Source: Sphingorhabdus sp. 109 (GTDB lineage: Bacteria; Pseudomonadota; Alphaproteobacteria; Sphingomonadales; Sphingomonadaceae). Taken from it: a DNA stretch of 38,200 nucleotides. Below, piece by piece: positions 14,521-22,545 of this stretch (position 1 is the stretch's first letter; each line of letters begins with the position of its first letter). The position numbers and the translations under genes were made by a program. The stretch spans positions 1 through 38,200 of the forward strand of contig NZ_LR732709.1 in assembly GCF_902506555.1 (NCBI RefSeq), written 5' to 3'. The notes below the pieces were generated by a model. It saw nothing but the letters and a program-made list of their open reading frames with translations, searched no databases and was not told the origin of the DNA.

Positions 14521-15050
14521 TAGTGGCTTTTCACTTGCTGATCGGATGGCTGATCGCTGATCTGATTTCGGGAATCGTTCACTGGATTGAGGACCGGATA
14601 TTGTGGGTCGGTATGCCGTTGATCAGCAAGTCAGTGGTGGAACCGAACCGCCTGCATCACGAGGATCCGCGTTTCTTTCTGGACCAGACGATATGGCAGC
14701 GCGGCGGCACGACATGGTTTGCGACGGCGGCGCTGGCGGGCTTGTGGCTCTGGTTAATCGGCTTTTCCTTCATCTGGCTGAGCGCACTGGCCGGTGGACT
14801 GCTAACCGCCGAAATTCACGCAATGGCCCACCGGGGCAACGAAACCACCGGCTTCCCGCGCGTGCTGCAGCAGATCGGTATCATCCAGTCGCCATCCCAT
14901 CATGCGGGGCACCATAGCCGGGCAATGGACACGCGCTATTGCACCCTGACCGACTTTCTCAATCCGCTGCTCGACTGGATCGGTGTCTGGCCGGCGTTGG
15001 AAAAAATTCTAACCACAATCGGGCTTGAGCCCAATCGAGGCACGCAATGA
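14517..15050 (+). CDS. CarF/PEDS1 (TMEM189)-type lipid desaturase homologue
   Basis: A 177-residue membrane protein whose histidine clusters follow the TMEM189/CarF (PF10520) plan: IVHW (His22), RLHHEDP (47, 48), EIHAMAHR (101, 105) and SHHAGHHS (128, 129, 132, 133), then YCTLTDFLNPLLDWIGVW. Human PEDS1 and bacterial CarF have the same order, ending YFCIT-x-WLN. They introduce the vinyl-ether bond of plasmalogens with a di-iron centre. Hydrophobic segments surround about 2-20 and 66-98. ATG 14517 overlaps the previous stop (ATGA) and the next gene also starts in an ATGA overlap, so it is a fully integrated late gene. Substrate in this phage is unknown; all metal-ligand-like residues look intact. 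Confidence 0.85.
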   Translation: MIVAFHLLIGWLIADLISGIVHWIEDRILWVGMPLISKSVVEPNRLHHEDPRFFLDQTIWQRGGTTWFATAALAGLWLWLIGFSFIWLSALAGGLLTAEIHAMAHRGNETTGFPRVLQQIGIIQSPSHHAGHHSRAMDTRYCTLTDFLNPLLDWIGVWPALEKILTTIGLEPNRGTQ

Positions 15051-15358
15051 AAGATTATGCAGAAGTTCATGGCGAACATATCCGTCTCAGCATTTTGCGC
15101 ATATTGGCAAAACAGCCGAGCTATCAGATCAATGACAGCATTCTGACCCAGATGGTGTCGAATGGGCTTGGTCTAGCATGTACTCGCGACCAAATGCGCG
15201 GGCATATCGCCTGGCTGGACGAGCAAGGCCTTATCAAAGCGGTACCGGCAGAAGGTGCCAGCCGGTTGACATTGGCCAGGCTGACCGAAAGCGGCGGCGA
15301 AGTGGCCAGTGGCATGCGCACCGTGCCCGGTGTTCAACGCCCCTCACCGGGGGAATGA
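15047..15358 (+). CDS. VpaChn25_0724-type winged-helix protein (Mu gp26 position)
   Basis: A 103-residue protein: HGEHIRLSILRILAKQPSYQ, NDSILTQMVSNGLGL, MRGHIAWLDEQGLIKA, LTESGGEVASG and a conserved end TVPGVQRPSPG. This is the small winged-helix-like family routinely found before the small terminase in Mu-like phages. It may bind DNA in packaging or regulation; this is not established. ATGA-coupled to the desaturase gene. Confidence 0.8.
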   Translation: MKDYAEVHGEHIRLSILRILAKQPSYQINDSILTQMVSNGLGLACTRDQMRGHIAWLDEQGLIKAVPAEGASRLTLARLTESGGEVASGMRTVPGVQRPSPGE

Positions 15359-15359
15359 T

Positions 15360-15962
15360 ATGGTCACCCGTCCGGCAAAGAAAAAGAAGACCCCCTCCAG
15401 CATAACGCGGCTGCCAAAATCCATTCAGGATGAAATCAAGACGCTGCGGAATGACCAGGGTGCGACGATCGACGAGATACTGGACCATCTGCGCAAGCTG
15501 GATGTCGCAGTCTCGCGCTCGGCGCTTGGCCGGCACACGCAATCGCTGGACGAGCTGACCGCGCATCTGGAGTTTGCCCGCGTGTCGGCTGACGCGATCG
15601 CCAAGAATTTTGGCGAGGTGCAGGATGACAAGTTGGCCCGCGCCAATGTCGAGCTGCTGCAATCATCAATCCTGCGCCTGCAGATGGCCGCGCATGAAGC
15701 GATGTTGCGCAGTGAAGACGATGATGAACCAATGGCATTCCCGATCCCGCCGAAAGAAATACTGGCGCTATCGCGTTCGGTCCAAGCGCTGGCCGGTACC
15801 GAGAAATCCATTCAGGAGCGGATCCGCACGGCCGTTCGGGATGCGAAGGAAAAGGCGACAAAGGCGGCTGCAGAGAATGCCACCCGCGCCGCGCGATCCG
15901 AAGGCCTGTCACAAGATACGGTCGATGCGATCCGTTTTGCTGTTCTGGGCAGCGAAACATGA
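15360..15962 (+). CDS. Small terminase-type protein (DUF3486, Mu gp27)
   Basis: A 200-residue protein. The N-terminal KKTPSSITRLPKSIQDEIKT with an HTH-like GATIDEILDHLRKLDVAVSR and ALGRHTQSLDEL matches DUF3486 (Mu gp27), the presumed small terminase subunit that recognises the packaging site near the phage left end. The C-terminal half is helical with Ala/Lys-rich segments. ATG 15360 follows the previous stop by one base; the upstream extension to 15309 is a shadow. Confidence 0.85.
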   Translation: MVTRPAKKKKTPSSITRLPKSIQDEIKTLRNDQGATIDEILDHLRKLDVAVSRSALGRHTQSLDELTAHLEFARVSADAIAKNFGEVQDDKLARANVELLQSSILRLQMAAHEAMLRSEDDDEPMAFPIPPKEILALSRSVQALAGTEKSIQERIRTAVRDAKEKATKAAAENATRAARSEGLSQDTVDAIRFAVLGSET

Positions 15963-17497
15963 AGCTATCACCTGAAGATCAGAAAAAGCGAGATGATCGC
16001 ATTCGCCAGTCGGAGCTGATGGGTGACCGGCTGGCGGCGGAGGAATCGCTGGTCCGGTTGCCGCGCGGTGACCTTTTGCTCAAATATCAGCAGAAAGCGG
16101 TGGACCGCATGTTTGCCGGTGTTTCGCTGCTCGCAATCGAGAAGTCGCGGCGGGTTGGCCTGACCTGGGGCGTGGGCAGTTTCGCCACTCTGAAGGCCAG
16201 CTCTGCGGTAGAGGCGGGTGGGCAAAATGTCTGGTACATGGGTTATGACAAGGACATGACCCTGGAATTTATCGAAGTCTGCTCGATGTGGGCGCGGGCG
16301 TTCAATCTGATTGCCGGCGACGTCCAGGAAGAGGAAGTCCTCTACACCGACGAAAATGGCAGGGAGCAGGGGATAAAGGCATTCTCGATCCGCTTTGCCA
16401 GCGGTTTCCGGATCACCGCCCTGCCGAGCGTGCCCAGAGCGCTGCGCGGCAAACAGGGAATCGTCATCATCGATGAGGCGGCATTCCACAAGGACGTCGA
16501 GGAAGTGCTGAAGTCGGCGATGGCGCTGCTGATCTGGGGCGGGCAAGTGGTTGTCATTTCGACCCATGACGGGATTTCGAACCCGTTCAACAAATTGCTG
16601 GACGATATCTCCAGCGGGAATCGCCGTGGCGAGCGGATGAAAATCACGTTCAAGGACGCCATGGAAAACGGCCTTTACGAGCGGGTCGCGATGGTCGCTG
16701 AGACCAAGGGCGTTGATCTGGAGCCGAAAGAGGAATGGGAAGCCAATATCCGCGCCAGCTATGGCGATGACGCGGGCGAAGAGCTCGACTGCGTTCCCAA
16801 GGTCGGTTCCGGTTCGCTTTTGAAGATCGAGGATATCGCTGCCTGCGAACATGAAGAGGCTGGCCTGTCGGACTTTTACCAGGGCGGGCTTTGCTATGTC
16901 GGCCGGGACGTCGCGCGGCGCAATGATGGCCAAATCCAATATTGCATGGAGCTGCTCGGCGATGTTCTGTGGCAGCGCGACACTTATGAGGAGGTCGGGC
17001 AGACCTTTGCGCATCAGGACGCCTTTTTTGATGGCTTGTTCAAACGCCGCCGAATTGCCAGCGCATGGATCGATCAGACCGGAATGGGCGAACCGGTTGT
17101 TGAGGCGTTACAGGTGAAACATGGCAGTCTGCGAGTCGTTGGTGAGCTGCTCACCGGCCCGAACCGGCTTGACCTTGCAACATCGCTCAAGGATCATTTT
17201 GAAACGCACCGGATCCGCATCCGTAAGGATCTGATGACCCGATCCGATCTGCTGGCGATCAAAAAGGTCGGCAGCGAGCAATCCGGCGGCGTCCGGATCG
17301 TCAACGACAGTTCGGTCCACGCCGACCGGTTCTGGGCCTATGCTCTCGCCTGCCGCGCACATGATATGGGCGCGGAGCTTTACGAACATCATGGGCCGCG
17401 TGGCCAAAGCGGAAAACGAGGGGATGCCGGATGGCAGCACCCGGATGACAGAGGGCAGGAACGCGGGTCGCGCTTTCGCGGTCGCGGAGCCTGGTAA
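15959..17497 (+). CDS. Terminase large subunit (Mu gp28-like)
   Basis: A 512-residue packaging motor. A Walker A-like EKSRRVGLTW is at 61-70, Walker B IVIIDEA at 168-174 and a coupling motif VVISTHDG at 198-205. The C-terminal nuclease domain shows acidic residues in YVGRDVARRNDG and WIDQTGMGEPV. It pumps DNA into the prohead and, in Mu, cuts by headful in flanking host DNA. The extreme C-terminus (HHGPRGQSGKRG onward) is Gly/Arg-rich and probably flexible. ATGA overlap with the small subunit. Confidence 0.92.
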   Translation: MKLSPEDQKKRDDRIRQSELMGDRLAAEESLVRLPRGDLLLKYQQKAVDRMFAGVSLLAIEKSRRVGLTWGVGSFATLKASSAVEAGGQNVWYMGYDKDMTLEFIEVCSMWARAFNLIAGDVQEEEVLYTDENGREQGIKAFSIRFASGFRITALPSVPRALRGKQGIVIIDEAAFHKDVEEVLKSAMALLIWGGQVVVISTHDGISNPFNKLLDDISSGNRRGERMKITFKDAMENGLYERVAMVAETKGVDLEPKEEWEANIRASYGDDAGEELDCVPKVGSGSLLKIEDIAACEHEEAGLSDFYQGGLCYVGRDVARRNDGQIQYCMELLGDVLWQRDTYEEVGQTFAHQDAFFDGLFKRRRIASAWIDQTGMGEPVVEALQVKHGSLRVVGELLTGPNRLDLATSLKDHFETHRIRIRKDLMTRSDLLAIKKVGSEQSGGVRIVNDSSVHADRFWAYALACRAHDMGAELYEHHGPRGQSGKRGDAGWQHPDDRGQERGSRFRGRGAW

Positions 17498-17506
17498 GGG
17501 AAAAAC

Positions 17507-19195
17507 ATGCAGGAAAAATCACTGCCGCCGCTGATCTGGGCCAATGGTCAGCCCATGCGCACCGATATTTTGGGCCGCGAAATCAGCGCGCCGACCACCG
17601 GATCCGTGCGGACCATCATGTCCGGGCATCCGGCGCAAAATCTGGAACCCTACAGGCTGGGCCGGATATTGTTGTCGGCCGAACAGGGTGACGCGAAAGC
17701 CTATTTCGAACTGGCCGAGGAAATGGAGGAAAAGGATCTCCATTATCTTTCGGTACTCGGCACCCGCAAACGTGCCGTCTGTCAGCTGCCGATCGAGGTC
17801 GAGCCGGCCAGCGACAGCGCCGAGCACAAGGCCGATGCCGATCTGATCCAGAAGGTGCTGGACCGGGACATGCTCGAGGCGGAAATGTTCGACATCATGG
17901 ACGCAGTCGGCAAGGGCGTCAGCACTTGCGAGATTTTGTGGAACACGCAGCGCCAGCCCTGGTTGCCCCGCGATATCAAATGGCGCCGGCCCGAATGGTT
18001 TGAATTTGACCGCATCGATGGCGAAACGCTCGGCCGGATTGAAAATGGCGGCGCCGTACCGCTCGAGCCGGCCAAGTTCATCAGCCATGTGGTCAAGTCC
18101 AAGTCCGGCCTGCCGATCCGTGGCGGTCTCGCCCGCGCGGTGGCCTGGGGCTATATGTTCAAAAACTATGCGCTCAAGGACTGGGTGATATTTCTGGAAG
18201 GATATGGCCATCCGCTGCGGCTGGGCAAATATGGCCCGAATGCCAGTGAAAAGGACAAGGGCATTCTGGCCGATGCGCTGATGGACCTGGGCGCCGACGC
18301 ATGGGGCACTATTCCGGAAACCATGTCGGTGGAATTTGTCGATCGCAAGGCCGGGACCGCGCCGGCCGATCTGTGGCAGGCGAAAGCAAAATATTGGGAT
18401 GAGCAGATTTCAAAAGCGGTGCTGGGTCAGACCAATACCACCGATGCGCAGGCGGGTGGGCTCGGCTCCGGTCAGGCCAATGTTCACAACGAGGTCCGGC
18501 ACGATATCGAGCGCGCGGATGCGAAAATGCTGGCGGCCACGCTCAACCGTGACCTGGTGTGCCCGATCGTCATGCTCAACCATGGCGAGCGCGAAGAATA
18601 TCCACGACTGAAAATAGGGCGCCCGGACGAGGTCGATGCCAAGGTCACTGTCGAAACGGCGGCGATCCTTGCCGGCATGGGCGTTGAAATCGATGCGGAT
18701 GATCTGCGCGAGCAGGCCGGGATGCCAGCACCCAAGGAAGGGGCAAAGATCCTGCAGCGCGGAACGGTCAATTCCCCGGCCAATCCGGACCCGTCAAATT
18801 TGCCCTCTCAGGGCCGCAGGAGCGTGCCGGGCGGCACTGACCCTGCCAAATTGCCAAAGCCCCCCCTCTTAGACCCTCTTAAACGGCTAAAACGGCCTGT
18901 TCGATCAGGCCATGCCGCTGCCAGTCAGACCGGTCTGCCCGAAACCGGTGATGGCATCGATGACGGTGCCGACGAGGCGCTGTCCGATTGGGAGCCGATG
19001 ATGGAGCCTTTGCTGGGTTCGATCGAAGAGCTGTTTGACGGTGCCGGCACGCTGGAAGAATTTCGCGATGCGCTGGCCTCGTCTGCCCAGAACATGGACA
19101 GCTCGGCGTTTCAATCGATGCTCGCCAGGGCTGGCTTCGGTTCGCGGCTGCTCGGCGAGGTTGAAGCCACTGCTGCGGAAGACGAGGATGCCTGA
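17507..19195 (+). CDS. Portal protein (DUF935, Mu gp29-like)
   Basis: A 562-residue protein matching DUF935: NLEPYRLGRILLSAEQGDAK, HYLSVLGTRKRAVCQLPIEV, WGYMFKNYALKDWVIFLEGY and VLGQTNTTDAQAGGLGSGQA are typical. It forms the dodecameric ring at the capsid vertex through which DNA passes. The region about 425-490 is Pro-rich and less conserved, followed by an acidic helical C-terminus. A 9-base gap separates it from the terminase. Confidence 0.92.
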   Translation: MQEKSLPPLIWANGQPMRTDILGREISAPTTGSVRTIMSGHPAQNLEPYRLGRILLSAEQGDAKAYFELAEEMEEKDLHYLSVLGTRKRAVCQLPIEVEPASDSAEHKADADLIQKVLDRDMLEAEMFDIMDAVGKGVSTCEILWNTQRQPWLPRDIKWRRPEWFEFDRIDGETLGRIENGGAVPLEPAKFISHVVKSKSGLPIRGGLARAVAWGYMFKNYALKDWVIFLEGYGHPLRLGKYGPNASEKDKGILADALMDLGADAWGTIPETMSVEFVDRKAGTAPADLWQAKAKYWDEQISKAVLGQTNTTDAQAGGLGSGQANVHNEVRHDIERADAKMLAATLNRDLVCPIVMLNHGEREEYPRLKIGRPDEVDAKVTVETAAILAGMGVEIDADDLREQAGMPAPKEGAKILQRGTVNSPANPDPSNLPSQGRRSVPGGTDPAKLPKPPLLDPLKRLKRPVRSGHAAASQTGLPETGDGIDDGADEALSDWEPMMEPLLGSIEELFDGAGTLEEFRDALASSAQNMDSSAFQSMLARAGFGSRLLGEVEATAAEDEDA

Positions 19196-19719
19196 TGGCG
19201 GATGGGGATATCGACCAGTCTGATTTCGCTGTCGCGTTCACCTTTGCGCGGCCGCTGGCTGCTGCCTATCGGGACGCCAATGGCGACAGTCAGTCCGCCG
19301 CGATCGACACACCGCGTTTTGATCATGACAGCGACGGCAACCCGCTTGGCCTTCTGGTCGAGGGCGGACCCTATCTGGGTCAGGCGGACCGGACCTTGAT
19401 TGATCCGCTGATGCTGCCGGAAAATATTGTGGGAGAGGAAGTGACGATTTTACATTCCATGACCGACATCGATGGCACGATCATTCGCCGTGCCTGGTAT
19501 AGCCGCGACGCGATCGCGATGATCAACGGTTTGTTGGCGATCGCGGGTCGTCATGCTGAAATAGGCCTGATCGCAGGGTTCCGTGAAAACAAGGGCGAGC
19601 CAGACGAGACCGGCTATGTTCGCTATCGCGGACAAAGCTGGCATCTGGTTCCGTTGATTTCGGCGACGGGCGGCGTCTTTCTGGCCGATGCCGCTGGCCG
19701 CCCGCTGATCGGCGGATAG
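19195..19719 (+). CDS. Structural-gene-region hypothetical protein
   Basis: A 174-residue protein between portal and Mu F. TPRFDHDSDGNPLGLLVEGG (about 39-58) resembles a phrase common in phage virion proteins (PRFDxDxxxGxxxGLLVE). The rest (RRAWYSRDAIAMINGLLAIA, YVRYRGQSWHLVPL) is not recognised. Likely a minor head or decoration component by context. Overlaps the portal stop by one base. Confidence 0.6.
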   Translation: MADGDIDQSDFAVAFTFARPLAAAYRDANGDSQSAAIDTPRFDHDSDGNPLGLLVEGGPYLGQADRTLIDPLMLPENIVGEEVTILHSMTDIDGTIIRRAWYSRDAIAMINGLLAIAGRHAEIGLIAGFRENKGEPDETGYVRYRGQSWHLVPLISATGGVFLADAAGRPLIGG

Positions 19720-20883
19720 ATGGCGGACGAAAAGCCACCCGTCCTGCCGCCAAAAGAGGCGATAGCCTATTTCCGGCGCAAAGGGATCCTGTTCGGCTTC
19801 AGCTGGGAAGATGTCTGGCAGGAGGAACATGCCAAGGCCTTTACCGTGGCCAAGGCCATGACCCGCGACCTGATCGAGGATATCCGCGAAGCGGTTGACC
19901 AGGCGATTGCCCAGGGCGAAACACTGGCTATGTTCCGCAAGCAGCTGACACCGGTCCTGATCGCCAGAGGATGGTGGGGTCGCAAGACGGTCATCGATCC
20001 GGCCAACGGCGAAGAGGTGGTGGCGCAGCTGGGAAGCCCGCGACGATTGAAGACAATCTATCAGACCAATATGCGGACCAGTTACCAGGCCGGCCGCTAT
20101 GAGCGGATCCAGCGCCAAAAATCCAGTTTCCCTTTTATGCGCTATATGTCGGTCATGGACGGGCGCGAACGGCCGGAGCACGGCGCGTGGCACGGAACGA
20201 TCCTGCCGGTCGACGATCCGTGGTGGGACACGCATTATCCGCCATGCGGGTGGAATTGCAGATGTACGCCGCAGCCTTTGAGCCAGCGGATGATCGACCG
20301 GCGCGGCTGGAAAATAACCGACGAACCGCATCGATTTCCGATGAAAAGGCATATCAACCGGCGCACCGGTGAAATCACCGAGGTCGAGCGCGGCGTCGAT
20401 CCGGGCTGGTCCTATCATGTCGGCAAGGCCAATCTGGACGGACTGGTCCCGCCGCCGATCGACGCGGCCGGTGACGACGAGGGAGCAATTGCAGCTGTCT
20501 CAGCGGGGGATAAGACACGGCTTAGCGGGTTCTTTGACGCCTTTGGCCTGAAGGACAGCAGCGCGATCGAAAAGGGCATGGTGTTTCGCGATCAGGCGGG
20601 CTGGCCGATTGCGATTTCGGCCGGTTTGTTTCGCACCGGTCGCGGGCAAGTCAGCAATGCCGCCCGCCGCGATCCGGAATCGCTGCGCCATGTTGCGGCG
20701 GCTATCACCGACCCGGTCGAGATACGTTGGCGCTGGGTGCAGGATGTCGAAGGCCGGCCGATGCTGATGCGGCGCTATATCGGCGCGCGTGCAATTGCCG
20801 ATTTCGGACGGACCGGATGGCGCTGGCAGATTACGCGCTCACCTCGTTTTCGCAGAGGCCATCTGGTCTGGACGCGCAAATAA
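19720..20883 (+). CDS. F: Mu F-like minor head protein with C-terminal nuclease-like domain
   Basis: A 387-residue protein. Residues about 30-190 are the phage head morphogenesis (Mu F, PF04233) domain: YQTNMRTSYQAGRYE, RYMSVMDGRERPEHGAWHG and the Cys-rich THYPPCGWNCRC (171-182). After a linker (about 235-285), residues about 285-387 resemble the Barnase-EndoU-ColicinE5/D-RelE-like (PBECR) domains often fused to Mu F: ISAGLFRTGRG, HVAAAITDPVEIRWRWVQDV, RRYIGARAI. Such domains are proposed to be RNases injected with the phage DNA. Activity here is inference; assignment of the exact PBECR subfamily is uncertain. Confidence 0.82.
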   Translation: MADEKPPVLPPKEAIAYFRRKGILFGFSWEDVWQEEHAKAFTVAKAMTRDLIEDIREAVDQAIAQGETLAMFRKQLTPVLIARGWWGRKTVIDPANGEEVVAQLGSPRRLKTIYQTNMRTSYQAGRYERIQRQKSSFPFMRYMSVMDGRERPEHGAWHGTILPVDDPWWDTHYPPCGWNCRCTPQPLSQRMIDRRGWKITDEPHRFPMKRHINRRTGEITEVERGVDPGWSYHVGKANLDGLVPPPIDAAGDDEGAIAAVSAGDKTRLSGFFDAFGLKDSSAIEKGMVFRDQAGWPIAISAGLFRTGRGQVSNAARRDPESLRHVAAAITDPVEIRWRWVQDVEGRPMLMRRYIGARAIADFGRTGWRWQITRSPRFRRGHLVWTRK

Positions 20884-20957
20884 CCAGTAAAAATCGAAAG
20901 CCGATTGCCAGCCCGCATATTGGCGGTTAAGTCTTTGCAAAGGCCACCCAGATGTTT

Positions 20958-21003
20958 CTCTGACATCTGTCAGGTAAAGGATCGAGACTGATCCCTCCAT
21001 AAG
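20958..21003 (+). promoter_or_regulatory. Late promoter candidate upstream of protease (PI-like)
   Basis: CTCTGACATCTGTCAGG (20958-20974) repeats the 17-mer at 9577 with a single A-to-T change, here making TGACA-TC-TGTCA a better palindrome. A -10-like CATAAG starts 40 bases downstream of the 17-mer start, the same as at 9617, and the protease ATG 53 bases downstream. A small GGATC/GATCC hairpin (20979-20994) lies between. Mu has its PI promoter at this place. This is the longest gap in the head region (20884-21010). Confidence 0.62.
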
Positions 21004-21010
21004 CGCCTTC

Positions 21011-22105
21011 ATGACAGGCACGACATCTCTTCCCGCAATCGCGAATGCCACCGCTGTTCATGGTGGCAATGGCGCTCTGCAGCAAGATTTTCTCATCATG
21101 CCCTTTGGCACTCCGATTTTCACCCGCAATGCCGCAGAGCATAATTTGCGCGATCGCGCTCACGCCGACCGGGTGCTCGCCGCCACCAAAGCTGCCCTGG
21201 CAAGCGCGCAAATGTCGATCGATTATGATCACCAGACATTTACCGCCGCCAATACGCAGGTCGGTGGCACGGCCAAGGCCTCTGGCTGGGTAAAGGATCT
21301 GGAAATTCGTGACGACGGGATCTGGGCTCTGGGTGTCAAATGGACGTCACTGGCCGCGACAGCCCTGGCCAGTCAGGAATATCGCTACATTTCGCCTTAT
21401 TACAAATATGATCCGACCACGGGCGATGTCACCCGGATTGTCAACCTGGGCATCACCAATCTTCCCAATTTCGACATGGCTGCGATCGCGGCCGAACATT
21501 CTCATAATAACCAAGGAAGTTTTTGCATGAAGAAAATTGCTGTGGCGCTCGGCCTGGCCGAAGACGCAACCGAGGAGCAGATCCTCACCATGATTGCCGA
21601 CTGGAAATCCGCGCAGTCGGTTGCCAGTGAAATGCAAACCGCCCTGATCACTGTTTTCGGCCTGTCTGCAGATGCAGATGCCGGTGCAATCGCCAGCGCT
21701 GCCAAGACGGCAAAGGATAAGGCTGACCAGCCTGCCGTCGCCGCCGAAGGCGAGATTGATCTGTCAAAATATGTGCCGCGCGCAGAATTTGATGCGGTCG
21801 CGAGCCAGGTCAATAGCCGCGAAGAAGCCGATGCTGTTGCGATGGTTGAGAAGGGCATTGCCGACGGCAAGCTGTTGCCGGCGCAAAAAGCGTTCTGGAT
21901 GACCCAGGCGAAGGCCGACAAGGCTGCCGTGGCGTCCTATCTGGAAGGCGCGCCTGCGATCCTGAAAGATGTCGATTTCGACAACCTCGATAACAAAACC
22001 GCCACCGGCCTGGCCGCCGATGAAGCGGCTGTCGCATCTCAACTGGGGCTGACCGAGGACCAGTTTAGCGCAGCCCAAACCAACAACGAAGGAGCTGCGA
22101 AATGA
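21011..22105 (+). CDS. I: Prohead protease fused to scaffold (Mu I-like)
   Basis: A 364-residue Mu I-type protein (PF10123). The protease half (1-165) has a plausible catalytic His in SIDYDHQT (His74), then GTAKASGWVKDLEIRDDGIW and EYRYISPYYKY. The C-terminal part (from 173) is an acidic helical scaffold ending in LTEDQFSAAQTNN. The enzyme matures the prohead and removes scaffold. No SD precedes ATG 21011, matching the nearly leaderless layout of the PI-like promoter. Confidence 0.88.
   Translation: MTGTTSLPAIANATAVHGGNGALQQDFLIMPFGTPIFTRNAAEHNLRDRAHADRVLAATKAALASAQMSIDYDHQTFTAANTQVGGTAKASGWVKDLEIRDDGIWALGVKWTSLAATALASQEYRYISPYYKYDPTTGDVTRIVNLGITNLPNFDMAAIAAEHSHNNQGSFCMKKIAVALGLAEDATEEQILTMIADWKSAQSVASEMQTALITVFGLSADADAGAIASAAKTAKDKADQPAVAAEGEIDLSKYVPRAEFDAVASQVNSREEADAVAMVEKGIADGKLLPAQKAFWMTQAKADKAAVASYLEGAPAILKDVDFDNLDNKTATGLAADEAAVASQLGLTEDQFSAAQTNNEGAAK
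21527..22105 (+). CDS. Z: Internal in-frame start: scaffold protein (Mu Z-like)
   Basis: An ATG at codon 173 of the protease gene is preceded at about 7 bases by CCAAGGAAG, a much better ribosome site than that of the full-length gene. Translation from here gives a 192-residue protein beginning MKKIAVALGLAEDATEEQ, i.e. the scaffold part alone. Mu makes its scaffold Z in exactly this way from gene I, so separate synthesis is well supported. Confidence 0.75.
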   Translation: MKKIAVALGLAEDATEEQILTMIADWKSAQSVASEMQTALITVFGLSADADAGAIASAAKTAKDKADQPAVAAEGEIDLSKYVPRAEFDAVASQVNSREEADAVAMVEKGIADGKLLPAQKAFWMTQAKADKAAVASYLEGAPAILKDVDFDNLDNKTATGLAADEAAVASQLGLTEDQFSAAQTNNEGAAK

Positions 22106-22515
22106 CTGCACTCGCACAGAAGCGCGAAATCCCTACCCGTGACGGCAAACAGTTTTCCCGTCCGGTTGCCGCCGCTACCGTTATCTATGCCGGCGCATTG
22201 GTCTGCCTGAACGCCGCAGGTAACGCTGTGCCCGGCAGCACGTCGACCACATTGGTTGTCGACGGCATTGCCGAGGACACGATCGACAATAGCGGCGGAT
22301 CGGCTGGCGACGTAAATGTCCCGGTCTATCGTCCAGGGCTGGCGCGCTTTGCCAACAGCACCTCAACCGACGAAATCACGGCCGCTGAAATCGGCGACAA
22401 TTGCTACATCGTCGATGACCAGACGGTCGCCAAAACGAACGGCACCAGCACCCGCTCTGTCGCCGGCAAGGTCGAGGATGTGGACGCCCAGGGCGTCTGG
22501 GTCCGTCTCGACTAA
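22102..22515 (+). CDS. Capsid cement / decoration protein (DUF2190-like)
   Basis: A 137-residue protein: ATVIYAGALVCLNAAGNAVP, VDGIAEDTIDNSGGSAGDV, RFANSTSTDEITAAEIGD and CYIVDDQTVAKTNGTSTRS then VAGKVEDVDAQGVWVRL. These are features of small capsid-cement proteins (DUF2190-like, lambda D-type role) that stabilise the expanded head. ATGA-coupled to the protease/scaffold gene and followed by the major capsid gene, as expected. Confidence 0.82.
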   Translation: MTALAQKREIPTRDGKQFSRPVAAATVIYAGALVCLNAAGNAVPGSTSTTLVVDGIAEDTIDNSGGSAGDVNVPVYRPGLARFANSTSTDEITAAEIGDNCYIVDDQTVAKTNGTSTRSVAGKVEDVDAQGVWVRLD

Positions 22516-22545
22516 TTTGCGAACATTTAGAAGGAAAAGCATCCC

